Assembly (NCBI RefSeq): GCF_029222965.1
Contig: NZ_JARHUD010000001.1
Span: forward strand, 434,001 to 498,000
Direction: 5' to 3'
Origin: Aquibaculum arenosum
GTDB lineage: Bacteria > Pseudomonadota > Alphaproteobacteria > Kiloniellales > DSM-21159
Length of the DNA stretch: 64,000 nt
The notes beneath the pieces were generated by a model that saw nothing but the letters and a program-made list of their open reading frames with translations, did no database searches and had not been told where the DNA came from. Positions 1-9,354 of this stretch are shown here, in pieces. Each line of letters begins with the position of its first letter. Position 1 is the stretch's first letter. A program made the translations under genes and the position numbers.

Positions 1-1794
1 GTCGAGCAGGCGGGGCTGGTGAAGTTCGACTTCCTGGGCCTGAAGACCCTGACAGTCTTAGCCCGGGCGCGCGATCTCATTCGCGAGCACAGCCCCGACT
101 TCGACCTGGTCAGTTTGCCGCTGGACGACACAGCCTCCTATACGCTCATGGCCCGCGGCGACACGGTCGGGGTGTTCCAGCTGGAATCCACCGGCATGCG
201 CGATGCCCTGAAGCGGCTCAAGCCCGACCGCTTCGAAGACGTGATCGCCATGGTCGCGCTCTATCGGCCGGGGCCGATGGAGAACATCCCCGCCTACATC
301 CGGCGCAAGAAGGGCGAGGAGGAGCCGGACTACCTCTACCCCAGCCTGGAGCCGATCCTGAAGGAGACCTTCGGGATCATGATCTACCAGGAACAGGTGA
401 TGCAGATCGCCCAGGAGCTGGCCGGCTACTCGCTGGGAGCGGCCGACCTGCTGCGCCGGGCCATGGGCAAGAAGATCAAGGCGGAGATGGACGCCCAGCG
501 CGAGATCTTCGTGCAGGGCGCCACCGAGCGCGGCGTGCCCGAGGACAAGGCGCGCGCGATCTTCGAGCAGGTGAACAAGTTTGCCGGCTACGGCTTCAAC
601 AAGTCGCACGCAGCCGCCTATGCTCTGGTCGCCTATCAAACGGCCTATCTCAAGGCCAACTACCCGGTCGAGTTCATGGCGGCGATCATGACCTACGACA
701 TGGGCAACACCGATAAGCTCAATCTTTTCCGCCAGGAACTCGACCGCCTGCGCATCCGCCTGCTGCCGCCCGATGTGAACCACTCCTTTGCCGATTTCGC
801 CGTGGAAGCGCTGCCAGAAGGCGGCAAGGCCATCCGCTATGCCCTGGGGGCGATCAAGAACGTCGGCGCCACGGCCATGAAGCAGCTTGTGGCCGAGCGG
901 GAGGAGAAGGGGGCTTTTGCTTCTCTGGGCGATTTCGCCCGGCGGATCGATGCCCGCTCGATCAACAAGCGTGCCATCGAGAACCTGGTGTGCGCCGGCG
1001 CGATGGATTCCCTGGAGCCGAACCGGCAGCGCGCGCATCTGGCGGCCGAGAGCATAGTGCGCCATGCGGCCACCGCGGCCAATGAGCGCGACAGCGGCCA
1101 GTTCAGCCTGCTGGGCGGCGCGGCGCAGCCGGAGACGCTGAAGCTGCAGCCGGTCTCCGACTGGCCGGCCATCGACCGCCTGCAGAAGGAGTTCGATGCG
1201 CTGGGCTTCTATCTCTCGGCGCATCCGCTCGACAGCTACCGCAACCTCCTCCAGCGCCGGCGCGTGGTCAGCACTGCTGACCTGCCCAAGGCTGTGATCG
1301 GTGGGCAGAGCCGGCAAGTGCTGGCCGGCATCGTGGTGGCGAAGCAGGAGCGCACCTCCAAGAAGGGAAGCCGCTTCGCCTTCGTGCAGCTTTCGGACGC
1401 CACGGGCGTTTTCGAGGTCACTTGCTTCTCGGAAACGCTGGGGCGCTGCCGCGCTCTGCTGGAGGGAGGCAAGCCGCTGCTAGTCACGGTCAGTGTGGAG
1501 CGCCAGGGCGAGGAGGGCGATTTGCGCCTGACCGCCCATGAGTTCGAGGACCTGGATGAGGCGCTGGCCAAGACGGCAGCCGGCCTCAAGCTCTTCGTTC
1601 AGGAGCGCGAACCCCTGGTGCAGCTTCAGCAGGTATTGGAGAAGGAGCGTCGCGGGCGCAGCCGGGTGACCGTCGTGCTCGCCCTGGAGGAGGAGCGGGA
1701 AGTGGAGATCGACCTTCCCGGTGCCTATGCCCTCTCTCCGGCCTGCCGTCAGGCGATCAAGTCGCTGCCGGGTCTGGTGGTGGAGGATCTGTGA
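1..1794 (+). CDS. dnaE: DNA polymerase III subunit alpha, C-terminal half (5' truncated by window edge)
   Basis: Catalytic subunit of the replicative polymerase. The reading frame is open from base 1, so the start lies outside the window; the GTG at 19 is internal. About 597 of the usual ~1150 residues are visible. They cover the end of the palm/fingers region, with YGFNKSHAAAYALVAYQTAY near visible residue 197, then the tandem helix-hairpin-helix and the OB-fold near 440-515 (VLAGIVVAKQERTSKKG), and the tau-binding C-terminus. It lies directly upstream of rpsB on the same strand, an arrangement common in Rhodospirillales. It looks intact. Family identification is secure; it is the DnaE1 type rather than DnaE2/ImuC, judging by the housekeeping context and a normal C-terminus. 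Confidence 0.96.
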   Translation, partial: VEQAGLVKFDFLGLKTLTVLARARDLIREHSPDFDLVSLPLDDTASYTLMARGDTVGVFQLESTGMRDALKRLKPDRFEDVIAMVALYRPGPMENIPAYIRRKKGEEEPDYLYPSLEPILKETFGIMIYQEQVMQIAQELAGYSLGAADLLRRAMGKKIKAEMDAQREIFVQGATERGVPEDKARAIFEQVNKFAGYGFNKSHAAAYALVAYQTAYLKANYPVEFMAAIMTYDMGNTDKLNLFRQELDRLRIRLLPPDVNHSFADFAVEALPEGGKAIRYALGAIKNVGATAMKQLVAEREEKGAFASLGDFARRIDARSINKRAIENLVCAGAMDSLEPNRQRAHLAAESIVRHAATAANERDSGQFSLLGGAAQPETLKLQPVSDWPAIDRLQKEFDALGFYLSAHPLDSYRNLLQRRRVVSTADLPKAVIGGQSRQVLAGIVVAKQERTSKKGSRFAFVQLSDATGVFEVTCFSETLGRCRALLEGGKPLLVTVSVERQGEEGDLRLTAHEFEDLDEALAKTAAGLKLFVQEREPLVQLQQVLEKERRGRSRVTVVLALEEEREVEIDLPGAYALSPACRQAIKSLPGLVVEDL

Positions 1795-1976
1795 GCGAAC
1801 TTGCGCTCACACGCTGCAACGCCTTGCAATCTCCAGCGCTCGCAGATATCACAACGCCGCACTGAAACCTCACGCGGATCAGCGCGGCCGTTTGCATGCG
1901 GTCGCTCCGGTGTCCGGTGCCCAGCAATGGGAGCCGGATCACTCACTCCGCGGCGGATAAACCGGAGAACGACAAT
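1795..1976 (+). other. rpsB leader region
   Basis: This 182-bp gap separates dnaE from rpsB. It must hold the rpsB promoter and 5' leader unless rpsB is read from dnaE. I cannot pick a convincing -35/-10 pair. The only clear element is a purine-rich GGAG about 11 bases before the rpsB ATG. An S2 autoregulatory leader is possible from what is known of other bacteria, but I see no motif that shows it. Confidence 0.3.
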
Positions 1977-2840
1977 ATGGCACTTCCCGAATTCACCATG
2001 CGCCAGCTCATGGAAGCCGGCGCCCATTTCGGTCACACTACCCGGCGTTGGAACCCGAAGATGGCTCCTTTCATCTTTGGTGTCCGCAACAACATCCACA
2101 TCATCGACCTGGAGCAGACTGTACCGCTGCTGCATCAGGCCCTGGTGTTCGCGCGCGAAGTCGCTGCGGGCAACGGACGCGTGCTCTTTGTCGGCACCAA
2201 GCGCCAGGCCAGCGACATCGTGGCTGCCGCTGCCGCTCGTTGCGGTCAGTACTACGTGAATGAGCGCTGGCTCGGCGGCATGCTGACCAACTGGAAGACC
2301 ATCTCCCACTCCATTCGTCGCCTGAAGGAACTGGAGGAGCTGCTCTCCCAGGAGAACACCGGCCTGACGAAGAAGGAAACGCTCAATCGTACGCGCGAGC
2401 TGAACAAGCTCGAAGCGGCGCTGGGTGGCATCAAGGACATGGGTGGCCTGCCGGACGCGATCTTCATCATCGACACCAACAAGGAGCACCTGGCGGTCTT
2501 CGAGGCCAACAAGCTGGGCATCCCGGTGATGGCGGTCCTCGACTCCAACTCCAGCCCGAGCGGCGTGGCCTATCCGATCCCGGGCAACGACGATGCCGTG
2601 CGTGCCATTCAGCTCTACTGCGAACTCCTGGCCGATGCCGTGCTTGACGGCCTGCAGCAGGAGATGTCGTCCAAGGGCGTGGACATCGGTGCTGCCGAGG
2701 AAGCGCCGGTGGAAACCCTGAGCGAGCCGGCCCCCGAAGCGCCTGCCGAGGCCGCTGCGACTGAGGCGGCAGCGCCTGAGGCTGCTGCGACCGAGACGCC
2801 GGCTGCTCCTGCCGGCGAAGAAGCCCGCAGCGAGAGCTGA
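1977..2840 (+). CDS. rpsB: 30S ribosomal protein S2
   Basis: Small-subunit ribosomal protein needed for S1 binding and translation initiation. 287 residues, starting [20 protein letters not shown], the classic S2 N-terminus, with [12 protein letters not shown] and [20 protein letters not shown] later. I chose the ATG at 1977, behind GGAGAACGACAAT, over an in-frame upstream start because the extra 27 residues do not belong to the family. From about residue 240 the protein carries an acidic Ala/Glu/Pro tail, longer than in enteric S2 but usual in Alphaproteobacteria. It is the first gene of the rpsB-tsf pair. Confidence 0.98.
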   Translation: MALPEFTMRQLMEAGAHFGHTTRRWNPKMAPFIFGVRNNIHIIDLEQTVPLLHQALVFAREVAAGNGRVLFVGTKRQASDIVAAAAARCGQYYVNERWLGGMLTNWKTISHSIRRLKELEELLSQENTGLTKKETLNRTRELNKLEAALGGIKDMGGLPDAIFIIDTNKEHLAVFEANKLGIPVMAVLDSNSSPSGVAYPIPGNDDAVRAIQLYCELLADAVLDGLQQEMSSKGVDIGAAEEAPVETLSEPAPEAPAEAAATEAAAPEAAATETPAAPAGEEARSES

Positions 2841-2853
2841 TTTGGCTGAGCGG

Positions 2854-2871
2854 GCGAGCCGAAAGGCTCGC
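2854..2871 (+). other. intercistronic hairpin between rpsB and tsf
   Basis: A perfect 7-bp stem (GCGAGCC/GGCTCGC) closed by a GAAA tetraloop lies 14 bases after the rpsB stop. There is no T-run, so it is not an obvious terminator. A role in mRNA processing or in lowering the tsf:rpsB ratio is inference. Confidence 0.5.
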
Positions 2872-2924
2872 TCATGCCGCTCGTAAATCAAACGGCCTGT
2901 AAACCAAACGGAATGAGTTGACCC

Positions 2925-3851
2925 ATGGCTGAGATCACCGCTGCACTGGTGAAAGAACTGCGCGACAAGACCGGCGCAGGCATGATGGATTGCAAGAAGG
3001 CATTGACCGAGAATGACGGCGATGTCGAAGCGGCCGTAGACTGGCTGCGTAAAAAGGGCCTGGCCGCCGCAGCGAAGAAGGCCGGGCGCACCGCCGCCGA
3101 GGGCCTGGTGGCTGTGGTCACCGAAGGAAACCGTGGCGCCGTTGTTGAGGTCAATGCGGAGACTGATTTCGTCGGCCGCAACGAGACCTTCCAGGAGTTT
3201 GTTGCCACCGTGGCGCGCCTGGCGCTGGAGCACGGCGACAACATCGAGACGCTCTCTGCCACTGCCTATCCGAACAGCGGCCGCAGCGTGGCCGAGGAAC
3301 TGACCCAGCTGATCGCCACCATCGGCGAGAACATGTCGCTGCGTCGCGTCCAGGCCCTGTCGGTGGATAAGGGCGTTGTCGCGGGCTATGTGCACAACCA
3401 AACCGTCGAGGGTCTGGGCAAGATCGGCGTGCTGGTCGCGCTCGAGTCCGAAGGCGATGCCGGCAAGCTCAACGCATTTGGCCGCCAGATTGCCATGCAT
3501 GTGGCTGCCGCCAACCCGGTGGCCGTTGATCGCGATGGCGTGGACGCCTCCCTGCTTGATCGCGAACGAGAGGTTCTCGCAGACCAGGCCCGGGCCAGCG
3601 GCAAGTCGGAAGAGATCATCGACAAGATGGTCGAGGGCCGCCTGCGCAAGTTCTACGAAGAGGTCTGCCTGCTGGAGCAGCTTTTCGTGATCGACGGCGA
3701 GAACAAGGTCTCAAAGGCTGTCGAGTTGACCGCCAAAGACATCGGCAGCCCAATCAAGCTGAAGGACTTCGCCCGCTTCCAGTTGGGCGAGGGAATAGAG
3801 AAGGAAGAAGGCGACTTCGCCTCAGAGGTCGCAGCCGCAGCCAAGAGCTGA
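2925..3851 (+). CDS. tsf: Elongation factor Ts
   Basis: Nucleotide exchange factor that recycles EF-Tu-GDP. 308 residues: an N-terminal UBA-like module (residues ~1-55, with [16 protein letters not shown]), the EF-Tu contact motif TDFVGRNE near residue 80, then the two-part dimerisation core. It starts at ATG 2925 ([19 protein letters not shown]), the standard family start. It sits 84 bp after rpsB and is followed by a strong terminator, so rpsB-tsf looks like one transcription unit, as in most bacteria. Confidence 0.98.
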   Translation: MAEITAALVKELRDKTGAGMMDCKKALTENDGDVEAAVDWLRKKGLAAAAKKAGRTAAEGLVAVVTEGNRGAVVEVNAETDFVGRNETFQEFVATVARLALEHGDNIETLSATAYPNSGRSVAEELTQLIATIGENMSLRRVQALSVDKGVVAGYVHNQTVEGLGKIGVLVALESEGDAGKLNAFGRQIAMHVAAANPVAVDRDGVDASLLDREREVLADQARASGKSEEIIDKMVEGRLRKFYEEVCLLEQLFVIDGENKVSKAVELTAKDIGSPIKLKDFARFQLGEGIEKEEGDFASEVAAAAKS

Positions 3852-3861
3852 GGGGTTTCAC

Positions 3862-3900
3862 AGAGGCGGTTCCGGGTCACTCCGAACCGCCTCTTTCTCT
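3862..3900 (+). terminator. Rho-independent terminator after tsf
   Basis: An 11-bp perfect inverted repeat (AGAGGCGGTTC/GAACCGCCTCT) starts 10 bases after the tsf stop and runs into a pyrimidine stretch (TTCTCT). It probably ends or attenuates the rpsB-tsf transcript ahead of pyrH, which follows after 30 bp. Confidence 0.8.
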
Positions 3901-3930
3901 GTGCGCTCCAGTGCCAGGAAGGGCAGGGTG

Positions 3931-4653
3931 ATGGATAAGCCGAGGTACCGCCGGGTCCTGCTTAAGATTTCCGGCGAAGCCCTCATGGGAAGCCGCGATT
4001 ACGGCCTCGATGCTGCTACCGTAGATCGGGTGGCGGCGGACGTTCGGTCCGTGCATGCCATGGGCATCGAGGTCTGTCTCGTGATCGGGGGTGGCAACAT
4101 CTTTCGCGGATTGAGCGGCGCATCTCAGGGTATGGAGCGGGCAACCGCGGACCACATGGGCATGCTGGCAACAGTCATCAATTCTCTGGCGGTTCAGAAC
4201 GCGCTGGAGAAGGCAGGCGTTCCTGTGCGGGTGCAGTCGGCCATTCCCATGTCATCCGTCTGCGAGCCCTATATCCGGCGCCGTGCGGTACGGCACATGG
4301 AAAAGGGGCGTGTGGTGATCTTCGGTGCCGGAACGGGCAACCCCTTCTTCACCACCGACACGGCCGCTGCCCTGCGTGCCTCGGAAATGCAGGTCGATGC
4401 ACTGCTCAAGGGTACGAAGGTCGATGGCGTCTACGATGCCGACCCGGTCAAGGTGCCGGATGCCAAGCGCTACGATCGGCTTTCCTACATGGACGTGCTT
4501 TCGCACGATCTGGCAGTGATGGACCACGCCGCGATCTCGCTCGCTCGCGAGAATGGCATACCGATCCTGGTTTTCAGTATTGCTCAGCCGGGCACTTTCG
4601 CAGAAGTTGTGCAAGGTCACGGCCGCTTCACGATCGTAACGGACGAGGAATAG
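3931..4653 (+). CDS. pyrH: UMP kinase
   Basis: Hexameric bacterial UMP kinase of the amino-acid kinase family, making UDP for pyrimidine nucleotide and cell-wall precursor supply. 240 residues; the N-terminus [13 protein letters not shown] is the nucleotide-binding strand, followed by GGGNIFRG (residues 53-60) and [13 protein letters not shown]. The ATG at 3931, behind AGGAAGGGCAGGGTG, fits the family length; an in-frame GTG 30 bases upstream would add ten non-conserved residues. frr follows after only four bases, so the two are co-transcribed. Confidence 0.97.
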   Translation: MDKPRYRRVLLKISGEALMGSRDYGLDAATVDRVAADVRSVHAMGIEVCLVIGGGNIFRGLSGASQGMERATADHMGMLATVINSLAVQNALEKAGVPVRVQSAIPMSSVCEPYIRRRAVRHMEKGRVVIFGAGTGNPFFTTDTAAALRASEMQVDALLKGTKVDGVYDADPVKVPDAKRYDRLSYMDVLSHDLAVMDHAAISLARENGIPILVFSIAQPGTFAEVVQGHGRFTIVTDEE

Positions 4654-4657
4654 GACA

Positions 4658-5215
4658 ATGCCCGACGCTTTGATCAAGGAACTGACGCGCCGGATGGATG
4701 GGGCGCTGGATGCCCTGAAGCGCGAGTTCGGGGGCCTGCGCACCGGCCGGGCGGCGACCAGTCTGTTGGAGCCGATCACGGTCGAGGCCTATGGCGCGCA
4801 GACACCGCTGCCTCAGGTGGGCACCATCGGCGTCCCGGAGTCACGGCTGCTGACCGTCCAGGTCTGGGACCGCAAGCTGGTTTCCGCGGTGGAAAAGGCC
4901 ATTCGAGAGTCCGGTCTGGGCCTCAATCCCTCGAACGATGGCAATCTCATCCGCATTCCCATCCCGCCCCTGTCGGAGGAGCGGCGCCAAGAGCTGACCA
5001 AGGTTGCCGCAAAGTACGCTGAGCAGGCACGCGTCGCTGTGCGCAATGTGCGCCGCGACGGCATGGACCAGCTCAAGAAGATGGAGAAATCGAACGAGAT
5101 CTCCGAGGACATTCAGCGCCGCAAGGGCGATGACATCCAGAAGCTGACGGACGAGCACATCAAGCTGGTCGACGAGGCGCTCGCCCAAAAGGAAGCGGAA
5201 ATCATGCAGGTTTGA
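4658..5215 (+). CDS. frr: Ribosome recycling factor
   Basis: Splits post-termination ribosomes together with EF-G. 185 residues, the normal RRF length, with the long-helix motif [20 protein letters not shown] near the N-terminus and [20 protein letters not shown] around residues 128-147. It lies in the pyrH-frr-uppS-cdsA-dxr string with gaps of a few bases, so a single transcript is likely. No unusual features. Confidence 0.98.
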   Translation: MPDALIKELTRRMDGALDALKREFGGLRTGRAATSLLEPITVEAYGAQTPLPQVGTIGVPESRLLTVQVWDRKLVSAVEKAIRESGLGLNPSNDGNLIRIPIPPLSEERRQELTKVAAKYAEQARVAVRNVRRDGMDQLKKMEKSNEISEDIQRRKGDDIQKLTDEHIKLVDEALAQKEAEIMQV

Positions 5216-5252
5216 GGCGTTGGGGGCCGCAGGTCTGACGGGGAGAGGGGCA

Positions 5253-5960
5253 ATGGTGCGTCACGTCGCAATCATCATGGACGGCAATGGCCGTTGGGCC
5301 GCCCGCCGTGGTTTGCCCCGCCGCGTGGGACACTGGCGCGGCGCCGAAGCTGCACGCCGTATCGTGCGTGCGGCCGTAGAACTCGAACTCCCCTACCTGA
5401 CGCTCTTCGCCTTCTCCTCCGAGAACTGGAATCGACCGGTTTCAGAGGTGGTCGACCTTATGGGCCTGTTGCGCCGCTATCTCGGTGACGACTACTCGCA
5501 AGAGATGCAGCGGTTGGATGTGCGCGTGCGCATGATCGGCGACCGCTCGCGCCTGCCCGCCGATCTGGTGCGGATCGTCGAGCGGCTGGAGGACGCGAGC
5601 GCGGATCACAAGGGCCTGCAGTTGACGGTGGCGCTGTCCTACGGTGGACGGCAGGAGATCGTAGACAGCGCGCGCCGCCTGGCCCAGCGCGTGGCCGCAG
5701 GTGAACTCGATCCGACCGCAATCGACGAGGCCGCTGTTGCAGGAAGCCTGGAGACGGCGGACCTGCCCCATCCAGACCTATTGATCCGCACCGGCGGAGA
5801 GCAGCGCATCTCGAATTTCCTGCTCTGGCAGCTGGCCTACGCCGAACTCTATTTCAGCGACCGACTCTGGCCGGACTTCAGCCACGCGGACCTGGCTGAA
5901 GCACTTTCCGACTATCGCCAGCGGGATCGTCGTTTTGGCGCTCTCTCCTCGACGGCATAG
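5253..5960 (+). CDS. uppS: Isoprenyl (undecaprenyl diphosphate) synthase
   Basis: Cis-prenyltransferase that elongates farnesyl diphosphate to undecaprenyl diphosphate, the lipid carrier for cell-wall polymers. 235 residues; catalytic Asp in MDGNGRWA (residues 9-16), FAFSSENWNRP in the middle, and RTGGEQRISNFLLWQ near residue 179. The start was placed at ATG 5253, just behind GGGGAGAGGGG; an in-frame TTG at 5220 adds 11 non-family residues. It is followed by cdsA with a short overlap. The product serves with UppP (encoded at 33813). Confidence 0.96.
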   Translation: MVRHVAIIMDGNGRWAARRGLPRRVGHWRGAEAARRIVRAAVELELPYLTLFAFSSENWNRPVSEVVDLMGLLRRYLGDDYSQEMQRLDVRVRMIGDRSRLPADLVRIVERLEDASADHKGLQLTVALSYGGRQEIVDSARRLAQRVAAGELDPTAIDEAAVAGSLETADLPHPDLLIRTGGEQRISNFLLWQLAYAELYFSDRLWPDFSHADLAEALSDYRQRDRRFGALSSTA

Positions 5961-6780
5961 CTTGCGACGTCCCTCCATCGACACGGCTCTCAGCCGAAGG
6001 ATCGTCTCCGCTGCGGCTCTGGCGCCGCCGGTTTTGTTGGCGGTCTATCTGGGGCCGCCTTTCAGCGACTTGCTTCTCCTACTCCTGGCGGCGGGAATGG
6101 CCTGGGAGTGGAGCCGGGTTTGTGGCCGCAGCCGGCCATTTGGCCTGAGCGAAGCTGCGCTGACGCTGCTGGCGCCTGCGGTGCTCCTGGCGGCGATGTG
6201 CTCGGGCCTTGCGGCTGTCTTTGTCCTGCTCCTGCTCGCGCCCCTGCTCCTGCTGGCGACGCAGCGCCTTTCGCCCTATGGCGATGCCGAACTGTCCTGG
6301 CTGTTGCTCGGTCTGTTCTATGTCGTCGTGCCCCTGCTGGTGCTCCACGGGCTGCGCGGCGCCGATGCCCAGGGCCGTGACCTGGTTCTCTGGCTGCTGC
6401 TCGTGATCTGGGCTGCGGACAGTGGTGCCTATGCCTTTGGCAAGACCATCGGCGGTCCCCGACTGGCACCGCGCTGGAGCCCGAAGAAGACCTGGGCCGG
6501 GCTTGTTGGAGGCGTCGCCTGTGCCGGTGTGATTGGATCTCTTGCCGCTTCAGCCCTGACCGTGGCCTCACCCTGGGCTATGCTCTTCCTGGGAGCCCTG
6601 CTCGCGGCCGTCGGTCAAGGCGGTGACCTGCTTGAATCGGCCTTCAAGCGCCGTTTCGAGGTCAAGGATGCCAGTGGGCTGATTCCCGGGCATGGTGGAT
6701 TGTTGGACCGGGTTGATGCCCTGCTGGCGGCAGCGGTGGCTTTGGCTCTGCTCATGTGGCTGGGAGTGGTGAGCCTATGA
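5935..6780 (+). CDS. cdsA: Phosphatidate cytidylyltransferase
   Basis: Integral membrane enzyme making CDP-diacylglycerol from phosphatidate and CTP, the branch point of phospholipid synthesis. The CdsA signature is near the C-terminus (residues ~235-257: ESAFKRRFEVKDASGLIPGH), after about seven hydrophobic segments. There is no ATG at the beginning. The possible starts are TTG 5935, which overlaps uppS by 26 bases and has GCGGGA upstream, and TTG 5962, two bases after the uppS stop. I kept the longer form because only it has a plausible ribosome-binding site. Its stop overlaps the dxr start as ATGA. Confidence 0.92.
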   Translation: MALSPRRHSLRRPSIDTALSRRIVSAAALAPPVLLAVYLGPPFSDLLLLLLAAGMAWEWSRVCGRSRPFGLSEAALTLLAPAVLLAAMCSGLAAVFVLLLLAPLLLLATQRLSPYGDAELSWLLLGLFYVVVPLLVLHGLRGADAQGRDLVLWLLLVIWAADSGAYAFGKTIGGPRLAPRWSPKKTWAGLVGGVACAGVIGSLAASALTVASPWAMLFLGALLAAVGQGGDLLESAFKRRFEVKDASGLIPGHGGLLDRVDALLAAAVALALLMWLGVVSL

Positions 6781-7943
6781 CGGTGCGCCGTATCACCCTG
6801 TTGGGAGCGACAGGCTCCATCGGACGCAGCACCCTCGATCTGGTGGAGCGCAACCCGGAAGCCTTCGAGATTGAGGCCTTGACCGCCAACCGCTCGGTCA
6901 CGGTGCTGGCGGAGCAGGCGCGGCGCTTTGGCGCGCGCTTGGCCGTGGTGGCGGATCCCGATTGCTACTCCGACCTCAAGGAAGCGCTGCAAGGCTCGGG
7001 GATCGAAGCTGCGGCCGGGGCTGATGCGGTCGCGGAAGCCGCGCGGCGGCCGAGTGACCTCGTGGTGGCCGCCATCGTCGGTTCAGCCGGCCTGCCACCC
7101 ACTTTGGCGGCCGTGGAGCGCGGGGCGGCGGTGGTGCTGGCCAACAAGGAAGCGCTGGTCTGTGCCGGTCCGCTTATGGTGGCGGCCGTCGCTCGTCATG
7201 GTGCCACGCTGCTGCCTGCCGACTCGGAGCACAACGCGATCTTCCAGGTCTTCGAACAGGAAGAGCGTGCGGCGATCGAGCGTATCATCCTCACCGCATC
7301 GGGCGGTCCCTTCAGGACCTTCAGTCGCGAGGCGATGGCCGATGTGACGCCTGCGCAAGCCGTGGCCCATCCGAACTGGGATATGGGAGCCAAGATCTCG
7401 GTCGATTCGGCGACGATGATGAACAAGGGCCTGGAATTGATCGAGGCCCATTATCTCTTCGCTTTGCCTGAGCAGCAGATCGAGATTCTGGTGCATCCCC
7501 AGTCCGTCATCCACTCGCTGGTCGGCTATGCCGACGGCTCGGTTCTGGCGCAGCTTGGGGTGCCGGACATGCGCACGCCATTGGCCTATTGCCTGTCCTG
7601 GCCGCGGCGCATGTCGGCTCCGGTGGATCGCCTCGATCTGGCTGGCCTGGGGCAACTCACCTTCGAATCGCCCGATGAAGAGCGCTTTCCCCCCTTGCGC
7701 CTGGCCCGGGAAGCTCTGCGTACGGGCGGGGCCGCGCCGGCTGTGCTCAACGCCGCCAACGAAATGGCCGTTGCCGCCTTCCTGGAAGGCCGGCTCGGCT
7801 TTCTGGATATCGCTGCCGTCGCCGAATCGGTGCTGGCACAGCAAGTTCCCCGCGCGCCGGCCAGCGTGGCTGAGGTGCTGGAGGTGGACGCGCAGGCCCG
7901 CGTTGCTGCGGCGGAGACGATCCGCCAGCGCGCCTCTGCCTGA
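6777..7943 (+). CDS. dxr: 1-deoxy-D-xylulose-5-phosphate reductoisomerase
   Basis: NADPH-dependent second step of the MEP isoprenoid pathway, converting DXP to MEP. 388 residues; NADPH-binding LLGATGSIG at residues 8-16, VLANKEALV, the metal/substrate motif LLPADSEHNAIFQ, and SVDSATMMNKGLE. The ATG overlaps the cdsA stop (ATGA), which implies translational coupling, so I took this over an upstream in-frame GTG. Isoprenoid flow from here feeds UppS in the same operon. Confidence 0.97.
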   Translation: MTVRRITLLGATGSIGRSTLDLVERNPEAFEIEALTANRSVTVLAEQARRFGARLAVVADPDCYSDLKEALQGSGIEAAAGADAVAEAARRPSDLVVAAIVGSAGLPPTLAAVERGAAVVLANKEALVCAGPLMVAAVARHGATLLPADSEHNAIFQVFEQEERAAIERIILTASGGPFRTFSREAMADVTPAQAVAHPNWDMGAKISVDSATMMNKGLELIEAHYLFALPEQQIEILVHPQSVIHSLVGYADGSVLAQLGVPDMRTPLAYCLSWPRRMSAPVDRLDLAGLGQLTFESPDEERFPPLRLAREALRTGGAAPAVLNAANEMAVAAFLEGRLGFLDIAAVAESVLAQQVPRAPASVAEVLEVDAQARVAAAETIRQRASA

Positions 7944-8133
7944 GTGGGGCGCCACCGGGTTCGCAGCCGCCCGGCCAAGGCGGTTCTCGGGCAAGGTGTT
8001 TGGCTGCGGCCCGCGGCTGATGTAAAAGGAAGGCCCCGGGCCCAGATCAACACAGGACCCTCCCGCGCTGCCGGATTGCCGGGCAGACCTCCTGTGTGAT
8101 GCGATGGCCCCCCGGGCCTGTTGAGAAGAGACT

Positions 8134-9336
8134 ATGGACCTGCTGAACCTTATCGGTGACTACCTGATCCCCTTTCTCGTCATTCTGACGATTCTCGTGT
8201 TCATTCACGAGATGGGGCACTACCTCGCGGCCCGGCGCTGCGGCGTGAAGATCGAAGCCTTTTCCATCGGATTCGGCCCGGAACTCTTTGGTTGGTACGA
8301 CAAGCAGGGCACGCGCTGGAAGGTGAGCGCTGTTCCGCTGGGCGGCTACGTCAAGATGTTCGGCGATGCCGATGTCACCAGCCGGCCCGCGCCGAGCGCC
8401 TCGAAAGCGGAGGCGAACTCCGGCGGCCAAGCAGGCGAGGAAACCGGAGGTTGGGCCTCCGGCGTTGAACGACCGCTGACCGATGAAGAGCGGGCGGTCT
8501 CTTTTCACCACAAGACGCTCGGGCAGCGTACCTTCATCGTCGCGGCCGGTCCGGCGGCAAACTTCATTTTTGCTGCTGTTCTTCTCACCGGCTTCTTCGC
8601 TTTCATCGGCCAGCCGACGACGCCGCCGGTGATCGGTCAGGTCCTGGAGAACAGCGCCGCGGAGGTTGCTGACATCCGGTCAGGGGATCGGATTCTCGAG
8701 GTAAACGGCAACCGCATCGAACGATTCGAGCAGATTCAACGCGCGGTGCAGCTCAATCTCGACCAGCCGTTGGAGATCCTGGTCGAGCGCGATGGGCAGC
8801 AAGTGCCGCTGACCGCGACGCCCGAGATCGTCGATCAGGAAGACAACTTCGGGAACGTCCATCGCATGGCCCGCCTGGGAGTGGGAGCCAGCGGCACGGA
8901 GTATGTGCGCTACGGACCGGGCGAAGCGCTTTGGCGGGCAGGCGAAGAGACCGTCTCCCTAACCGCGGCCACATTGCGCGCGCTTGGACAGATCGTGACG
9001 GGCGTGCGCAGCACCGATGAGCTCGGTGGGCCGGTGCGGATCGCAGAGATGTCGGGCCATGTGGCAATGGCAGGCATTATTTCCGTCGCCTGGTTCATGG
9101 CGGTCTTGTCGATCAATCTTGGTTTGATCAATCTCTTCCCGGTTCCCATGCTGGACGGCGGCCATCTATTGTTCTACGCCGTGGAGGCGGTCAGGGGCCG
9201 GCCTCTGGGGGAACGGGCCCAGGAACTGGGTTTCCGCATCGGATTGGCGCTCGTGGTCATGCTCTTCGTGTTCGTGACCTGGAACGATCTGACGCGGTTG
9301 CAGTTCTTCAACTTTTTGGTGGGGTGGATTAGCTGA
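8134..9336 (+). CDS. rseP: RIP metalloprotease RseP (site-2 protease)
   Basis: Inner-membrane zinc protease that cleaves anti-sigma factors and remnant signal peptides within the membrane. 400 residues; the first transmembrane segment carries zinc motif HEMGH (residues 25-29), a single PDZ domain spans about 165-250, and the C-terminal transmembrane segment contains the metal-binding LDGGH near residue 340 (NLFPVPMLDGGH). The ATG at 8134 gives the usual MmpA/RseP N-terminus. A Gly/Ala/Glu-rich linker around residues 85-115 is longer than in E. coli. It precedes bamA by 18 bp, so the envelope-assembly genes are probably co-transcribed. Confidence 0.96.
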   Translation: MDLLNLIGDYLIPFLVILTILVFIHEMGHYLAARRCGVKIEAFSIGFGPELFGWYDKQGTRWKVSAVPLGGYVKMFGDADVTSRPAPSASKAEANSGGQAGEETGGWASGVERPLTDEERAVSFHHKTLGQRTFIVAAGPAANFIFAAVLLTGFFAFIGQPTTPPVIGQVLENSAAEVADIRSGDRILEVNGNRIERFEQIQRAVQLNLDQPLEILVERDGQQVPLTATPEIVDQEDNFGNVHRMARLGVGASGTEYVRYGPGEALWRAGEETVSLTAATLRALGQIVTGVRSTDELGGPVRIAEMSGHVAMAGIISVAWFMAVLSINLGLINLFPVPMLDGGHLLFYAVEAVRGRPLGERAQELGFRIGLALVVMLFVFVTWNDLTRLQFFNFLVGWIS

Positions 9337-9354
9337 TGCGGCACGGCAGGGGCG

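Noticed and set aside
1749-3500. 583-codon open frame on the minus strand opposite rpsB and tsf
   Set aside because: It is antisense to two certain ribosomal genes, has no recognisable domain and a composition typical of GC-rich shadow frames. The same applies to long antisense frames at 9166-10917, 15405-16397, 24259-25452 and 45749-47521.
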